From JANLYC01 sp963815445 (GTDB taxonomy: Bacteria > Actinomycetota > Actinomycetes > Propionibacteriales > Nocardioidaceae): a stretch of DNA of 64,000 nt. Below are positions 17,615 through 26,017 of the stretch, piece by piece. The position numbers and the translations under genes are program-made. Every line of letters begins with the position of its first letter. The stretch's first letter is position 1. Under the pieces are notes generated by a model, which did no database searches, had not been told where the DNA came from, and was given only the letters and a program-made list of their open reading frames with translations. The stretch covers positions 930,001 through 994,000 of the forward strand of contig CAWFGV010000011.1 in NCBI GenBank assembly GCA_963815445.1, written 5' to 3'.

Positions 17615-18424
17615 TCACCGGTCGCCGAGCAGGGCATCGACGTTCGGTAGCTGTTCGAAGGACGTGAAGGTGCCCGCGTCGGCGATCTCCCGGGCAGCGC
17701 CGAGGAAGCCCGCCCAGGCCGTCCGCGCAAGCGTGCCCCCCACACTGATGCGTCGGACGCCCAGGGCCGCGGCCCGCGCCGTGGTGAGGAACGGCGCGTT
17801 GATCAACAGGTTGACGGGCTTGGGAGCCACGGCCGCGACGACGGCGGCCACGTCGTCGATGAGCTCGATGCGCGGGGCGTAGAGACAGTCGGCACCTGCC
17901 GCGGCATATGCCTGTAGACGGCGGATCGTCTCGTCGATGTCGGGACGTCCGACGACGAAGCCCTCGGACCGGCCGGTGAGCAGCGTGCCCGTGCCTGCCT
18001 CGTCGATGGCCCGGCGAGCGGCCCGGATCCGCTCCACCGCCAGCTCGAACTCGTGCAACGGCTGGCTGTCGTCGCCGGTCGAGTCCTCGATCGAGAGCCC
18101 CGCGATGCCGGTGGTCACTGCGCGCTGCACGTTCGCATGAACCTGGTCCGGATCTGCGGCGAAGCCACCCTCGAAGTCCGCGTTGACCGGCACGGTGACG
18201 GCGGCGGCCACCGTGCGCAGGTGCTCGAGCACCTCGTCGAGTGTGACGGCGTTGTCAGGGCGCCCCAGCGTCCAGGCGAAACCGGCGCTCGTCGTCGCCA
18301 GGGCCGGAAAGCCAAGCTGCTCGAGCGCCCGGGCGCTGCCGGCATCCCAGGGGTTCGGCATCACGAAGCAGCCGGATGCGTGCAACTCGTGAAAGGCAGC
18401 GATTCGCTCGTCGTGGACGTTCAT
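17615..18424 (-). CDS. Isocitrate lyase/PEP mutase family enzyme
   Basis: 269 residues from ATG 18424 with a GAGG ribosome site; the frame is open 13 codons further up. TIM-barrel enzyme acting on a carbon-carbon or carbon-phosphorus bond next to a carboxylate. Family blocks: FVMPNPWDAGSAR (about 21-33), VNADFEGGFA for metal binding (about 81-90), SIEDSTGD and LLTGRSEGFVVGRPD (about 148-162). The isocitrate lyase KKCGH motif is absent, so it is closer to PEP mutase-like or oxaloacetate-hydrolase-like members whose substrates vary. Flanked by def and a DinB gene; no pathway context. Confidence 0.85.
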   Translation of the reverse strand: MNVHDERIAAFHELHASGCFVMPNPWDAGSARALEQLGFPALATTSAGFAWTLGRPDNAVTLDEVLEHLRTVAAAVTVPVNADFEGGFAADPDQVHANVQRAVTTGIAGLSIEDSTGDDSQPLHEFELAVERIRAARRAIDEAGTGTLLTGRSEGFVVGRPDIDETIRRLQAYAAAGADCLYAPRIELIDDVAAVVAAVAPKPVNLLINAPFLTTARAAALGVRRISVGGTLARTAWAGFLGAAREIADAGTFTSFEQLPNVDALLGDR

Positions 18425-18484
18425 GGCACACCTCACCAAACAGGGCTGACGGTCCGACTCCAACTCGACGGAGACAAACCCCGG

Positions 18485-19054
18485 TCAGAAGTCGAAGTCG
18501 CTCGGTGGGTCCTCGCCGACCCGGCCGTCGACAGCCTCGCGGAGCAGGTCGACATGGCCGGTGTGTCGACCGTACTCCTCGATCAAGTCGCAGAGCATTC
18601 GCCGCAGACTGGGCTTGCGTCCGTCGGACCAGCCGAGATCGACGACCTGGTCGAGGCCTCCGTCGGCGATGGCGGCCTGGAGATGGGCGCGCGACCGCGA
18701 GACGGACGCGTCGTACAGCGCGTACAGCTGCTCCGGGCTGTCGGAGGCCGCTGACGACCAGTCCCAGTCGGGCTCGGCGTCCCAGTCGACATCCTCCCAG
18801 GGCTTGCCCGGAGAGGTCTGCTGGAGCCGGGCGGTGAAGTAGAGGTCTTCGACGAAGGCGAGGTGCTTGAGCAGCCCCCCAACGGTCATGGTCGAGGCGC
18901 CGATGGTGCGGGCCAGTCCGGCGGGGTCGAGGCCGGCTGCCTTCCAACGAAACGTCGTGCGCTGGCGGTTCAGCGCCGCGACGAGATGTTCCTCCTCGGT
19001 GCCGGCGACGGGTGGGTGCCATGACGGTGTCCGCGTGTCCTGAGTCTCGGCCAT
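18485..19054 (-). CDS. DinB family protein (DUF664), possible mycothiol-dependent enzyme
   Basis: 189 residues forming a predicted four-helix bundle. Metal-ligand histidines are in LLKHLAFVEDLYF (about residues 61-73) and EYGRHTGHVDLLRE (about 160-173), the usual DinB H/HxxxH pattern. In actinobacteria many DUF664 proteins are mycothiol S-transferases or maleylpyruvate isomerase-like enzymes, but no substrate can be read here. Lies 60 bases upstream of the PEP-mutase-family gene on the same strand. Confidence 0.85.
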   Translation of the reverse strand: MAETQDTRTPSWHPPVAGTEEEHLVAALNRQRTTFRWKAAGLDPAGLARTIGASTMTVGGLLKHLAFVEDLYFTARLQQTSPGKPWEDVDWDAEPDWDWSSAASDSPEQLYALYDASVSRSRAHLQAAIADGGLDQVVDLGWSDGRKPSLRRMLCDLIEEYGRHTGHVDLLREAVDGRVGEDPPSDFDF

Positions 19055-19118
19055 GACGACACCGTAGAGCCCTTTCCGGACGAATTCCTGCCGCTACTCC
19101 TCCCCCACGCGACACCGG

Positions 19119-21137
19119 TCAGAGCAGGTCGGCCGGGTCGATCTGCACCCGGACCGGCGGCAGCTTGCGGCTGCTCCGGCCGGCCTGCAGGTGCTGGAGC
19201 GCCTGGGCCAGCCCGGCGCCATGCGCTCGGGTCGTGCGGATGACGACCCGCTGATGGTCGGCGTCGACAGCCACGGGGCCGAGGACCTCGGCCCCGCGCG
19301 GCAGCCGTAGCGCCGCGAGCACCTCGGTGACGACGTCGGGAGGAGCCGTGACCGTGGCGAGCCGGGCGGCCGGCGTGAGGTGAGCCGAGGTGCGCTCAGC
19401 GAGCTCGCGCGCGGCGAAGCCGGCGGGATCCCACCGCACGAGCGCCTGCAGGGCGGCGACCGTCGGCTCGCCCACCGCCACGACGCGGCCACCGGCTCCG
19501 ACCGGGCGGACGAGACCGGCGATGTTGAACCAGCGGCGCAGTGACTCCTCGCCCGCACGCATGCCGGGGCGGCTGAGCGACAACCAGGTGTCGAGCAGGA
19601 CGGCGGCGGCATACCCACCGTGGGTGCGGGGCTCGGCTCCCGGGGTGGCGACGACGATGCCGGGAGCGTCCGGCACCTCGTCGAGGACGTGGTCACCGCC
19701 GGAGGTGGTCACCGACGTGCCAGGGAAGCTGCGGCCCCACTCCTCGGCGGTGCGCAACGACCCTACGACGGGGGCCCGCATGGCCGTGCCGTTGCAGTGC
19801 GGGCACTGCCATGGTTCGGCGGGGAGTCCGCACCATCGACATGACGGCGGCGCCCCGGCGGAGCCGCGTGCCAACGGCCCCTGGCAGCGCGCGCAGCGGG
19901 CGGCGTTGCGGCAGTCGCCGCAGGCAAGGGCCGGCTGATAACCGTAGCGCGGGTTGTGGACCAGCACCGGACCGATCGTGAGCGCTTCGCGCACCACCTC
20001 GAACACGCGCCCCGGCATCCGGGTCGACGACCCAGGGAGATCTCGCTCGCGCTCGCGGTCGGTCTCGCCCGTGACATGCACTTGCGGCGCCACGTCTCGG
20101 ATGGTCTCGCGCAGCGCCGTCAGACCGGCCGCCCAGCCGCTCTCGACCAGGGCCTGCGCCTCGACGGAACGTGCCTGTCCGGCGATGAGCAGGGCCGCCT
20201 CCTCGTGCAGAGCGCGCAGCAGCAGCACCTCGCGGGCGTGGGGGTACGGCGCACGCGGCTCGGCGTAGAGGTCGTCGCCGTCGTCCCACAGGGCGACGAG
20301 GCCGAGGCGGCGCACCGGCGCAAAAGCTGCTGCACGCGTGCCGACGGCGATCGGCACCTGGCCACGCGCGATCGCGAGAAACGCGCGGTAGCGGGCGGCG
20401 GGTCCGAGGTCGGCCGTGAGGACGACATGTCGGCCAGGACCGAGCAGCGCGGTCAGCGCCCGATCGAGCCGCGCGACGTCACGCGCATCGGGAGCCAGCA
20501 CGAGCGCACCGCGTCCGGCCGCCGCCGTCGCGGCCGCGCCTGCGGCCAGACACGTCGCCCAGTCCTCGCCCGGCAGCGCCGACCAGACGGCACGCGGCGA
20601 CTCGCCTGTCCTGAGGCGGCGCACGAGCGCAGGACCACCGGGATAGCGCCCCCACGGCTCGACGAGCTGATCGACCGGTAGGTCGGCGGACGGGCCGACG
20701 CCATCGGAGGCTTCGCCCTCGACCCGGGCATGCCGCGGGGGTACGGCGAGCCGGAGGACGTCGGCCAGCGTGCCGGCATACCGATCGGCGACCAGCCGGG
20801 CGACCGCACGCACCTCAGGCGCGAGGACGGGCTCACTCGACACGATCCTGCGCAGCGGCGCCAGCCGACCGACGTGGTCGGTCTCGTCTGCCCGCTCGAT
20901 CAGGAAACCGTCGACATCACGGCCGGAGAATCGGACCTTGACCCGGCAGCCTGGCACCGCCTGCTCGTGCATGGGGGCCGGGACCGCGTAGTCGAAGGGC
21001 CGGTCGAGGTGGGCCAGCGGCAGGTCGACGAGGACCCGGGCAATCGGGCGCTCGGGGGCCGGACCTGGAGGTGACTTGGGTCGCTTGGCACGCACCTCGC
21101 TGCGCAGCAACGCCAGCTGTTCCCCATGCCCGTCCAT
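19119..21137 (-). CDS. priA: Primosomal protein N' (PriA), helicase motifs degenerate
   Basis: Replication-restart protein that recognises stalled forks. 672 residues. The N-terminal 3'BD-like domain (VLVDLPLAHLDRPFDYAVP, about 35-53) and the zinc cysteines (CGDC, CARC, CRWC and CPHC between about 407 and 447) are present. The ATPase motifs are not: no GxGKT Walker A is visible and the DEAD/H position reads ALWDDGDDLY. This is typical of actinobacterial PriA, thought to work without helicase activity. Sits between metK and the DinB/def region as in related genomes. Confidence 0.92.
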   Translation of the reverse strand: MDGHGEQLALLRSEVRAKRPKSPPGPAPERPIARVLVDLPLAHLDRPFDYAVPAPMHEQAVPGCRVKVRFSGRDVDGFLIERADETDHVGRLAPLRRIVSSEPVLAPEVRAVARLVADRYAGTLADVLRLAVPPRHARVEGEASDGVGPSADLPVDQLVEPWGRYPGGPALVRRLRTGESPRAVWSALPGEDWATCLAAGAAATAAAGRGALVLAPDARDVARLDRALTALLGPGRHVVLTADLGPAARYRAFLAIARGQVPIAVGTRAAAFAPVRRLGLVALWDDGDDLYAEPRAPYPHAREVLLLRALHEEAALLIAGQARSVEAQALVESGWAAGLTALRETIRDVAPQVHVTGETDRERERDLPGSSTRMPGRVFEVVREALTIGPVLVHNPRYGYQPALACGDCRNAARCARCQGPLARGSAGAPPSCRWCGLPAEPWQCPHCNGTAMRAPVVGSLRTAEEWGRSFPGTSVTTSGGDHVLDEVPDAPGIVVATPGAEPRTHGGYAAAVLLDTWLSLSRPGMRAGEESLRRWFNIAGLVRPVGAGGRVVAVGEPTVAALQALVRWDPAGFAARELAERTSAHLTPAARLATVTAPPDVVTEVLAALRLPRGAEVLGPVAVDADHQRVVIRTTRAHGAGLAQALQHLQAGRSSRKLPPVRVQIDPADLL

Positions 21138-21260
21138 CGTGGGTCTGTTCTACCAGCCGGTCACGACATCGGGATCTTCGCGCCCACCTCAGCGTCGACT
21201 CAAGCTGCCATCCGGTGACGAGGCTGCCTCAACGCGCGTCAGCGGTGTGCAGGGGACCGA

Positions 21261-22469
21261 TCAGCCGGTGACCGCGGCCTTCAACGCATCGGCGCGGTCC
21301 GTTCGCTCCCAGGTGAACTCGGGCAGCTCCCGACCGAAGTGGCCATAGGCCGCCGTGAGCGCGTAGATCGGCCGCAGCAGGTCGAGGTCGCGGATGATCG
21401 CGGCCGGCCGCAGGTCGAAGACCTCGAGGATCGCGGTGCGGATCCGCTCCACGTCCGCGGTCTCGGTGCCGAAGCACTCGACGTAGACCCCGACGGGCTG
21501 AGCCTTGCCGATCGCGTAGGCGACCTGGATCTCACAACGGCGGGCCAGGCCGGCCGCGACCACGTTCTTCGCCACCCACCGCGTGGCGTAGGCGGCCGAG
21601 CGGTCGACCTTCGAGGGGTCCTTGCCGCTGAACGCCCCACCGCCGTGACGCGCCATGCCGCCGTACGTGTCGATGATGATCTTGCGACCGGTCAGCCCGG
21701 CGTCACCCATCGGGCCACCGATCTCGAACCGGCCGGTCGGGTTGACCAGGAGTGTGTAGTCGCTGGCGTCGATGTCGAAGTGGGACAGCACGTCGTCGAC
21801 GACGTGCTTCTTGACGTCAGGTGTGAGCAGGCCCTCGAGGTCGATGTCGGCCGCGTGCTGCGACGAGACGACGACCGTGTCGACGCGGACGGGACGGTCA
21901 CCGTCGTACTCGATCGTGACCTGTGTCTTGCCGTCGGGACGCAGGTACGGCATGGTGCCGTCCTTGCGGACCTGGGTGAGCCGTTCGGCGAGCCGGTGCG
22001 CGATCGTGATCGGCAACGGCATGAGCTCGGGCGTCTCGTCGCACGCGTAGCCGAACATGAGGCCCTGGTCGCCGGCGCCCTGCCGGTCCAGCGGGTCGAC
22101 GGAGTGGTCGTGGCGCTCCTCGTAGGCATCGTTGACGCCCTGTGCGATGTCTTGGGACTGCGAGCCGATGGCGACCTGGACACCACAGGATGCGCCGTCG
22201 AAGCCCTTCTTCGACGAGTCGTAGCCGATCTCGAGGATGCATCGGCGCACGATGTCCGCAATGGGTGCGTAGGCATCGGTCGTCACCTCACCGGCCACGA
22301 CGACGAGCCCGGTCGTGAGCAGGGTCTCGACGGCGACCCGGCTCTTCGGGTCGTCGGTCAGCAGTGCGTCGAGCACCGAGTCACTGATCTGGTCAGCGAT
22401 CTTGTCGGGATGACCCTCGGTCACCGACTCCGACGTGAACAAGCGACCTGACAACGCCTTCTCCTCCAT
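21261..22469 (-). CDS. metK: S-adenosylmethionine synthetase
   Basis: Makes S-adenosylmethionine from methionine and ATP. 402 residues from ATG 22469; a GTG at 22502 is an alternative start. Signature blocks: FTSESVTEGHPDKIADQ near the N-terminus, GAGDQGLMFGYA (about 119-130) and the P-loop-like GGGAFSGKDPSKVDRS (about 276-291). The upstream gap to coaBC is only 72 bases and holds no recognisable SAM riboswitch. Confidence 0.98.
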   Translation of the reverse strand: MEEKALSGRLFTSESVTEGHPDKIADQISDSVLDALLTDDPKSRVAVETLLTTGLVVVAGEVTTDAYAPIADIVRRCILEIGYDSSKKGFDGASCGVQVAIGSQSQDIAQGVNDAYEERHDHSVDPLDRQGAGDQGLMFGYACDETPELMPLPITIAHRLAERLTQVRKDGTMPYLRPDGKTQVTIEYDGDRPVRVDTVVVSSQHAADIDLEGLLTPDVKKHVVDDVLSHFDIDASDYTLLVNPTGRFEIGGPMGDAGLTGRKIIIDTYGGMARHGGGAFSGKDPSKVDRSAAYATRWVAKNVVAAGLARRCEIQVAYAIGKAQPVGVYVECFGTETADVERIRTAILEVFDLRPAAIIRDLDLLRPIYALTAAYGHFGRELPEFTWERTDRADALKAAVTG

Positions 22470-22541
22470 TGAGCGGTCGACCCGGTCGACCTGTCCGTGC
22501 ACGGATTCGCCACCAATGTAGCCGGGGCGTGCGTCGACACC

Positions 22542-23795
22542 CTACGCCGTACCGGGTCGTCCGGCGGCACCGTGCCACTGCGTGACAAGGTCCCAGACGA
22601 CGTGAGCCAGGGCGAGCTTCGATCCGCGGGACACCGCGCGTTCGATCCCGTCCGCCCCGAGGATCACCGCCTCGTTGTCGTCCTGACCGAACACCGCGCC
22701 GTCGCTCACGTCGTTCGCGACGAGCAGGTCGCATCCCTTGCGCCTCAGCTTCGCGCGCGCGTGGTCCAGCGCGGCGCCGGCGTCGTCACCCGTCTCGGCG
22801 GCGAATCCCACCAGGACCGGCTTCCTGCTGTCTCCGCGCCGAGCCACCAGAGCGCCCAGGATGTCCGGGTTCTCGACCAGGGCCAGCACGGGAACGGCTC
22901 CACCGGGCTGCTTCTTGATCTTGTGAGCCACCCGAGCCGCCGGACGGAAATCGGCCGGTGCAGCCGCCATCACCACCACGTCGGCGTCGGCCGCAGCCTC
23001 CAGGACGGCTTCGTGGAGGTCCTGCGCGGACACCACCGGGACAACTTTGACCCCAGCCGGATCGGGCAGGTCGACGTTGGCGGCGATGACGGTCACGTCC
23101 GCACCACGAGTCACGGCCGCCCGCGCGAGCGCGTAACCCTGCTTGCCGGAGCTTCGGTTGCCCAGGTAGCGAACGGGATCGAGATACTCGCGCGTCCCGC
23201 CGGCGCTCACCACGACTCGACACCCACGCAGGTCCTGGCCGAGGCCGTCCTGCCCGCGCCGCAGGACGTCGACCGCGACGTCGAAGATCTCACTCGGTTC
23301 AGGCAGCCGCCCAGGCCCGGTGTCTGCACCGGTGAGCCGCCCGTACGCCGGATCGACGACCAGCACACCCCGTGAGCGCAGGGTCTCGACGTTGGCTCGC
23401 GTCGCCGGGTGTTCCCACATCTCGGTGTGCATGGCTGGAGCGAGCACGACCGGGCACCGTGCAGTCAACAAGGTAGCGGCCAGGAGATCGTCAGCCCGGC
23501 CGTGGACGGCTCGAGCCATGAGGTCAGCGGTAGCCGGTGCCACGACGACGAGGTCGGCCGTCTGGCCGAGTCGTACGTGCTGGACCGTGTCGACGCGGGA
23601 GAAGACACCCGTGGCCACGGGGCGGCCGGACAGTGCCTCCCACGTGGCGGCGCCGACGAACTTCAGGGCGGACTCGGTCGGGACGACGGTCACATCGTGG
23701 CCCGACTCGGTGAACCGGCGAAGCAGCTCACAGGCCTTGTACGCAGCAATGCCGCCACTCACGCCGAGAACGACGCGAGGGCGGCTAGTGCTCAT
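22542..23795 (-). CDS. coaBC: Bifunctional phosphopantothenoylcysteine decarboxylase/synthetase
   Basis: Two steps of coenzyme A synthesis: CoaB ligates cysteine to 4'-phosphopantothenate, CoaC decarboxylates it with FMN. 417 residues from ATG 23795. CoaC half: VLGVSGGIAAYKACELL, the catalytic His in QHVRLGQTADLVVVAPATADL, and PAMHTEMW in place of the enteric PAMN block. The usual ACG cysteine loop reads RLTGADTGPGRL. CoaB half: SAGGTREYLDPVRYL and AAPADFRP plus KIKK. Between rpoZ and metK in the conserved core block. Confidence 0.95.
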   Translation of the reverse strand: MSTSRPRVVLGVSGGIAAYKACELLRRFTESGHDVTVVPTESALKFVGAATWEALSGRPVATGVFSRVDTVQHVRLGQTADLVVVAPATADLMARAVHGRADDLLAATLLTARCPVVLAPAMHTEMWEHPATRANVETLRSRGVLVVDPAYGRLTGADTGPGRLPEPSEIFDVAVDVLRRGQDGLGQDLRGCRVVVSAGGTREYLDPVRYLGNRSSGKQGYALARAAVTRGADVTVIAANVDLPDPAGVKVVPVVSAQDLHEAVLEAAADADVVVMAAAPADFRPAARVAHKIKKQPGGAVPVLALVENPDILGALVARRGDSRKPVLVGFAAETGDDAGAALDHARAKLRRKGCDLLVANDVSDGAVFGQDDNEAVILGADGIERAVSRGSKLALAHVVWDLVTQWHGAAGRPGTA

Positions 23796-23823
23796 GGCTG
23801 CTCGAGCGGACCGGTGCAGGCGG

Positions 23824-24102
23824 TCAGGCCTGCTCGGGCTCCGGCTCGATGTCCTCACAGGTCAGCAGGTCGGCGTTGATCTCGCGGAGCGCGATCGACA
23901 ACGGCTTCTCCTGGACATGGGTGTCGACGAGGGGACCGACGTACTCGAGCAGGCCTTCCCCGAGCTGGGAGTAGTACGCGTTGATCTGGCGCGCGCGCTT
24001 GGCGGAGTACAGCACGAGCTTGTACTTCGAGTCGGTCTTTTCGAGCAGGGAGTCGATCGGAGGGTTGGTGATTCCTTCAGCGACGGGCAAGGTGCCGGAC
24101 AC
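23824..24102 (-). CDS. rpoZ: DNA-directed RNA polymerase omega subunit
   Basis: Small subunit that stabilises beta-prime in RNA polymerase. 92 residues from GTG 24102, preceded by GAGG; an ATG at 24156 would add 18 residues overlapping gmk. Conserved core ITNPPIDSLLEKTDSKY, AKRARQINAYYSQLGEG and EKPLSIALREI. Between gmk and coaBC, ten bases after the gmk stop. Confidence 0.95.
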   Translation of the reverse strand: MSGTLPVAEGITNPPIDSLLEKTDSKYKLVLYSAKRARQINAYYSQLGEGLLEYVGPLVDTHVQEKPLSIALREINADLLTCEDIEPEPEQA

Positions 24103-24112
24103 GCGAGATGCC

Positions 24113-24775
24113 TCACTCAGTGGTTGGGTGGAGATGCGAACCGGAGCGACGGTCATCCGTCGAGTCAGCCGGGTCGAGCTCTGAACTCATCAAGGATACC
24201 AATTCCTCCGCGGCAGCACGAACTTCCGTGTTGACGACGGTCACGTCGAACTCCGACTCCGCCGCGATCTCCTCGACAGCGGTTGCGAGTCGGCGGGCGC
24301 GTTCGGCATCGGATTCGGTACCGCGTCCGACCAGTCGACGCACCAGCTCCTCCCACGAGGGCGGGGCAAGGAAGACGAACAACGCCCCAGGCATGGACTC
24401 GCGCACCTGCCGAGCACCCTGCAGGTCGATCTCCAGGAGGGCGAGCCGACCCGCGCGCAAGGCCTCCTCGACCGGAGCGCGGGGCGTGCCGTAGCGGGCT
24501 GATCCATGCACCAGTGCCCACTCGAGGAGCTCGTCACGGGCGATCATCGCGTCGAACGTCTCGTCGTCGACGAAGCGGTAGTGCACGCCTTCGACCTCAC
24601 CGGGGCGCGGCATGCGGGTGGTGGCGGAGACGGAGATCCAGACGTCGGGATGATCGGCCCGGATCTGAGCGGACACGGATCCTTTGCCCACGGCTGTCGG
24701 TCCGGCCAGCACGGTGAGCCGACTGTGGCTCCGGCCCGAACCCGCACCCGGGGCAGCGTCAGGAGCGGTGCTCAA
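24113..24775 (-). CDS. gmk: Guanylate kinase
   Basis: Phosphorylates GMP to GDP. 220 residues from a TTG at 24775 that overlaps the mihF stop by 17 bases; the start is uncertain because no ribosome site is clear. P-loop GPTAVGKGSV (about 25-34), the GMP-binding segment SVSATTRMPRPGEVEG (about 48-63) and YGTPRAPVEEAL are in place. A C-terminal tail of about 25 residues is variable. Confidence 0.95.
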   Translation of the reverse strand: MSTAPDAAPGAGSGRSHSRLTVLAGPTAVGKGSVSAQIRADHPDVWISVSATTRMPRPGEVEGVHYRFVDDETFDAMIARDELLEWALVHGSARYGTPRAPVEEALRAGRLALLEIDLQGARQVRESMPGALFVFLAPPSWEELVRRLVGRGTESDAERARRLATAVEEIAAESEFDVTVVNTEVRAAAEELVSLMSSELDPADSTDDRRSGSHLHPTTE

Positions 24776-25079
24776 ACTCGCGCTCTAGGGCCGCGATCTG
24801 GTTGGCGCCGAGACCTCGGACGCGACGTGACTCGGAGATGCCGATGCGCTCCATCAGGTTGCGTGCCCGTACCTTTCCGAGACCCGGAACGGCCTGCAGC
24901 AGATCGAGGACCTTCATCTTGGCCACGACCTCGTCGTGCGCGCCGCTGTGAAGGACTTCGGTGAGGGAGGCGCCGGAATGCTTGAGGCGGTTCTTCACCT
25001 CAGCCCGCTGCCGACGTACGAGGGCTGCCTTCTCCAACGCGGCTCGACGTTGCTCGGCGCTCAACTCCGGCACAGCCAC
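24759..25079 (-). CDS. mihF: Integration host factor, actinobacterial type
   Basis: Nucleoid-associated DNA-binding protein, essential in mycobacteria and unrelated to enteric IHF. 106 residues from GTG 25079, with GAGG eight bases before it; the longer frame to 25184 has no such site. Basic N-terminal helix QRRAALEKAALVRRQRAEVKN, then a helix-two-turn-helix LLQAVPGLGKVRARNLMERI and a C-terminal RRVRGLGANQIAAL. First of the mihF-gmk-rpoZ-coaBC-metK run; the 212 bases upstream (25080-25291) must hold its promoter and show no other gene. Confidence 0.94.
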   Translation of the reverse strand: MAVPELSAEQRRAALEKAALVRRQRAEVKNRLKHSGASLTEVLHSGAHDEVVAKMKVLDLLQAVPGLGKVRARNLMERIGISESRRVRGLGANQIAALEREFEHRS

Positions 25080-25291
25080 AGCTTCCACCTCAGTTGGTCG
25101 ACGGATCTCACCCAGGTGCCTGGGCGGTGCTTGAGACAACGTAGCGTGGCAACCCCCCTTGCTCGCAAGGAGAAGGCGTCCCATTTGCCGACGACAGAGT
25201 AACGAATCACAAGCCGTTGTTGTAGTGGCGATCGCAAGAGGCTGACCTCAGCTCGCCCGGCGCCGGAGGTAGGGCGCGAACGACCGGCCCG

Positions 25292-25768
25292 CTAGATGAG
25301 CGGGAGGCCGAGATCGAGCTCGCAGTTCTGCTTCGCATCGGTGGCGATCACCTTCAACGCGTTGAAGGCGGTCAGTGCCTGCGCCATGTCGGGGGAACCG
25401 CCCTGGGCGTCGCGCGCGATGGACATCAGCGTTGACCAGTCGCCCGACACCGCCCCCGGTGCCAGCCGCTCTACGGTGTCGAGCTGGGTGAGCGTCTTGC
25501 TGTCCGCGCCCTCGACGGCGGCCATGAGGTCTCCACCATGCGTCAGGTCGCGAAGCGCGCTGCAGTATGCCGGTCGCGTGTCTTCTCCGTCATCGCGCAT
25601 CAGGTAGTACGCGATGCCTCCACCCGCGACGAGCACGAGAGCCACGGCCAGGCCGATCGCCAGGGGTCGGCGGCTGCGGCCGGGCTTGACCTCCTGCGGC
25701 AGCAGCTGCTGGCGCGGGTATGACGGTTCGGGCTCCTGCTCCCAAGGCCGCGGGTTCTCATCGGACAT
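25292..25768 (-). CDS. Single-pass membrane protein, hypothetical
   Basis: 158 residues from ATG 25768, preceded by an excellent GAGGGAG site at five bases. A Pro/Glu-rich cytoplasmic N-terminus of about 45 residues is followed by one transmembrane helix (LAIGLAVALVLVAGGGIAYYL, about 36-57) and an outside domain with two cysteines (CSALRDL and NCELDL) that could form a disulfide. No recognised family. It lies between pyrF and mihF on the same strand but is separated from pyrF by the palindromic repeats. Confidence 0.8.
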   Translation of the reverse strand: MSDENPRPWEQEPEPSYPRQQLLPQEVKPGRSRRPLAIGLAVALVLVAGGGIAYYLMRDDGEDTRPAYCSALRDLTHGGDLMAAVEGADSKTLTQLDTVERLAPGAVSGDWSTLMSIARDAQGGSPDMAQALTAFNALKVIATDAKQNCELDLGLPLI

Positions 25769-25837
25769 GCGTACTCCCTCGGTCATCCGTGCCGTTGCTG
25801 TGCAGTCTGCCGCACTCGCCCGCTCCCCTGGCCGGCG

Positions 25838-25918
25838 TTTGCCTTGTGAACAAGCCGGGTGCACTCGTTACAAGGTAAATCTGCCTTGTTCAGAAGCTAC
25901 CTGGCTTGTGAACAAGGC
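25838..25918. repeat. Pair of imperfect palindromes (dispersed repeat family, site 1)
   Basis: Two neighbouring dyads. The first, 25838-25879, pairs TTTGCCTTGTGAAC with GTTACAAGGTAAA. The second, 25883-25918, reads GCCTTGTTC through TGAACAAGGC, 15 of 18 positions pairing. The right flank GGCAAACG of the second is the reverse complement of the left flank CGTTTGCC of the first, so the two units face each other. A close relative lies at 52394-52429. Between pyrF and the downstream gene. Confidence 0.8.
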
Positions 25919-25932
25919 AAACGTCTCGGCCA

Positions 25933-26012
25933 GGGAGAGGGCAGGGGGTCGGGGAGGGGGGTCGGGGAGGGGGGTCGGGGGGGGTCGGGGGGTCGGGGAG
26001 GGAGTTCGGGGT
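25933..26012 (+). repeat. G-rich tandem tract, potential G-quadruplex
   Basis: About 80 bases built from repeats of GGGGTCGGGG and GGGGAGGGG, starting eight to ten bases after the pyrF stop. The plus strand carries many runs of four or more G, enough for several G-quadruplexes. Genes around are on the minus strand, so the RNA would be C-rich and the G-rich strand is the template. Confidence 0.8.
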
Positions 26013-26017
26013 GGCGA

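Noticed and set aside
17615..18424. Isocitrate lyase or methylisocitrate lyase
   Set aside because: The KKCGH catalytic motif is missing and the length of 269 residues is too short, so only the superfamily is called.
22470..22541. SAM riboswitch before metK
   Set aside because: Only 72 bases separate coaBC and metK and no SAM riboswitch blocks are visible.
24103..24156. Longer rpoZ start at ATG 24156
   Set aside because: Would overlap gmk, and family N-termini align with the GTG at 24102; kept only as an alternative.
25838..25918. CRISPR array
   Set aside because: Only two facing palindromes with no regular spacers and no cas genes; better explained as dispersed palindromic repeats.
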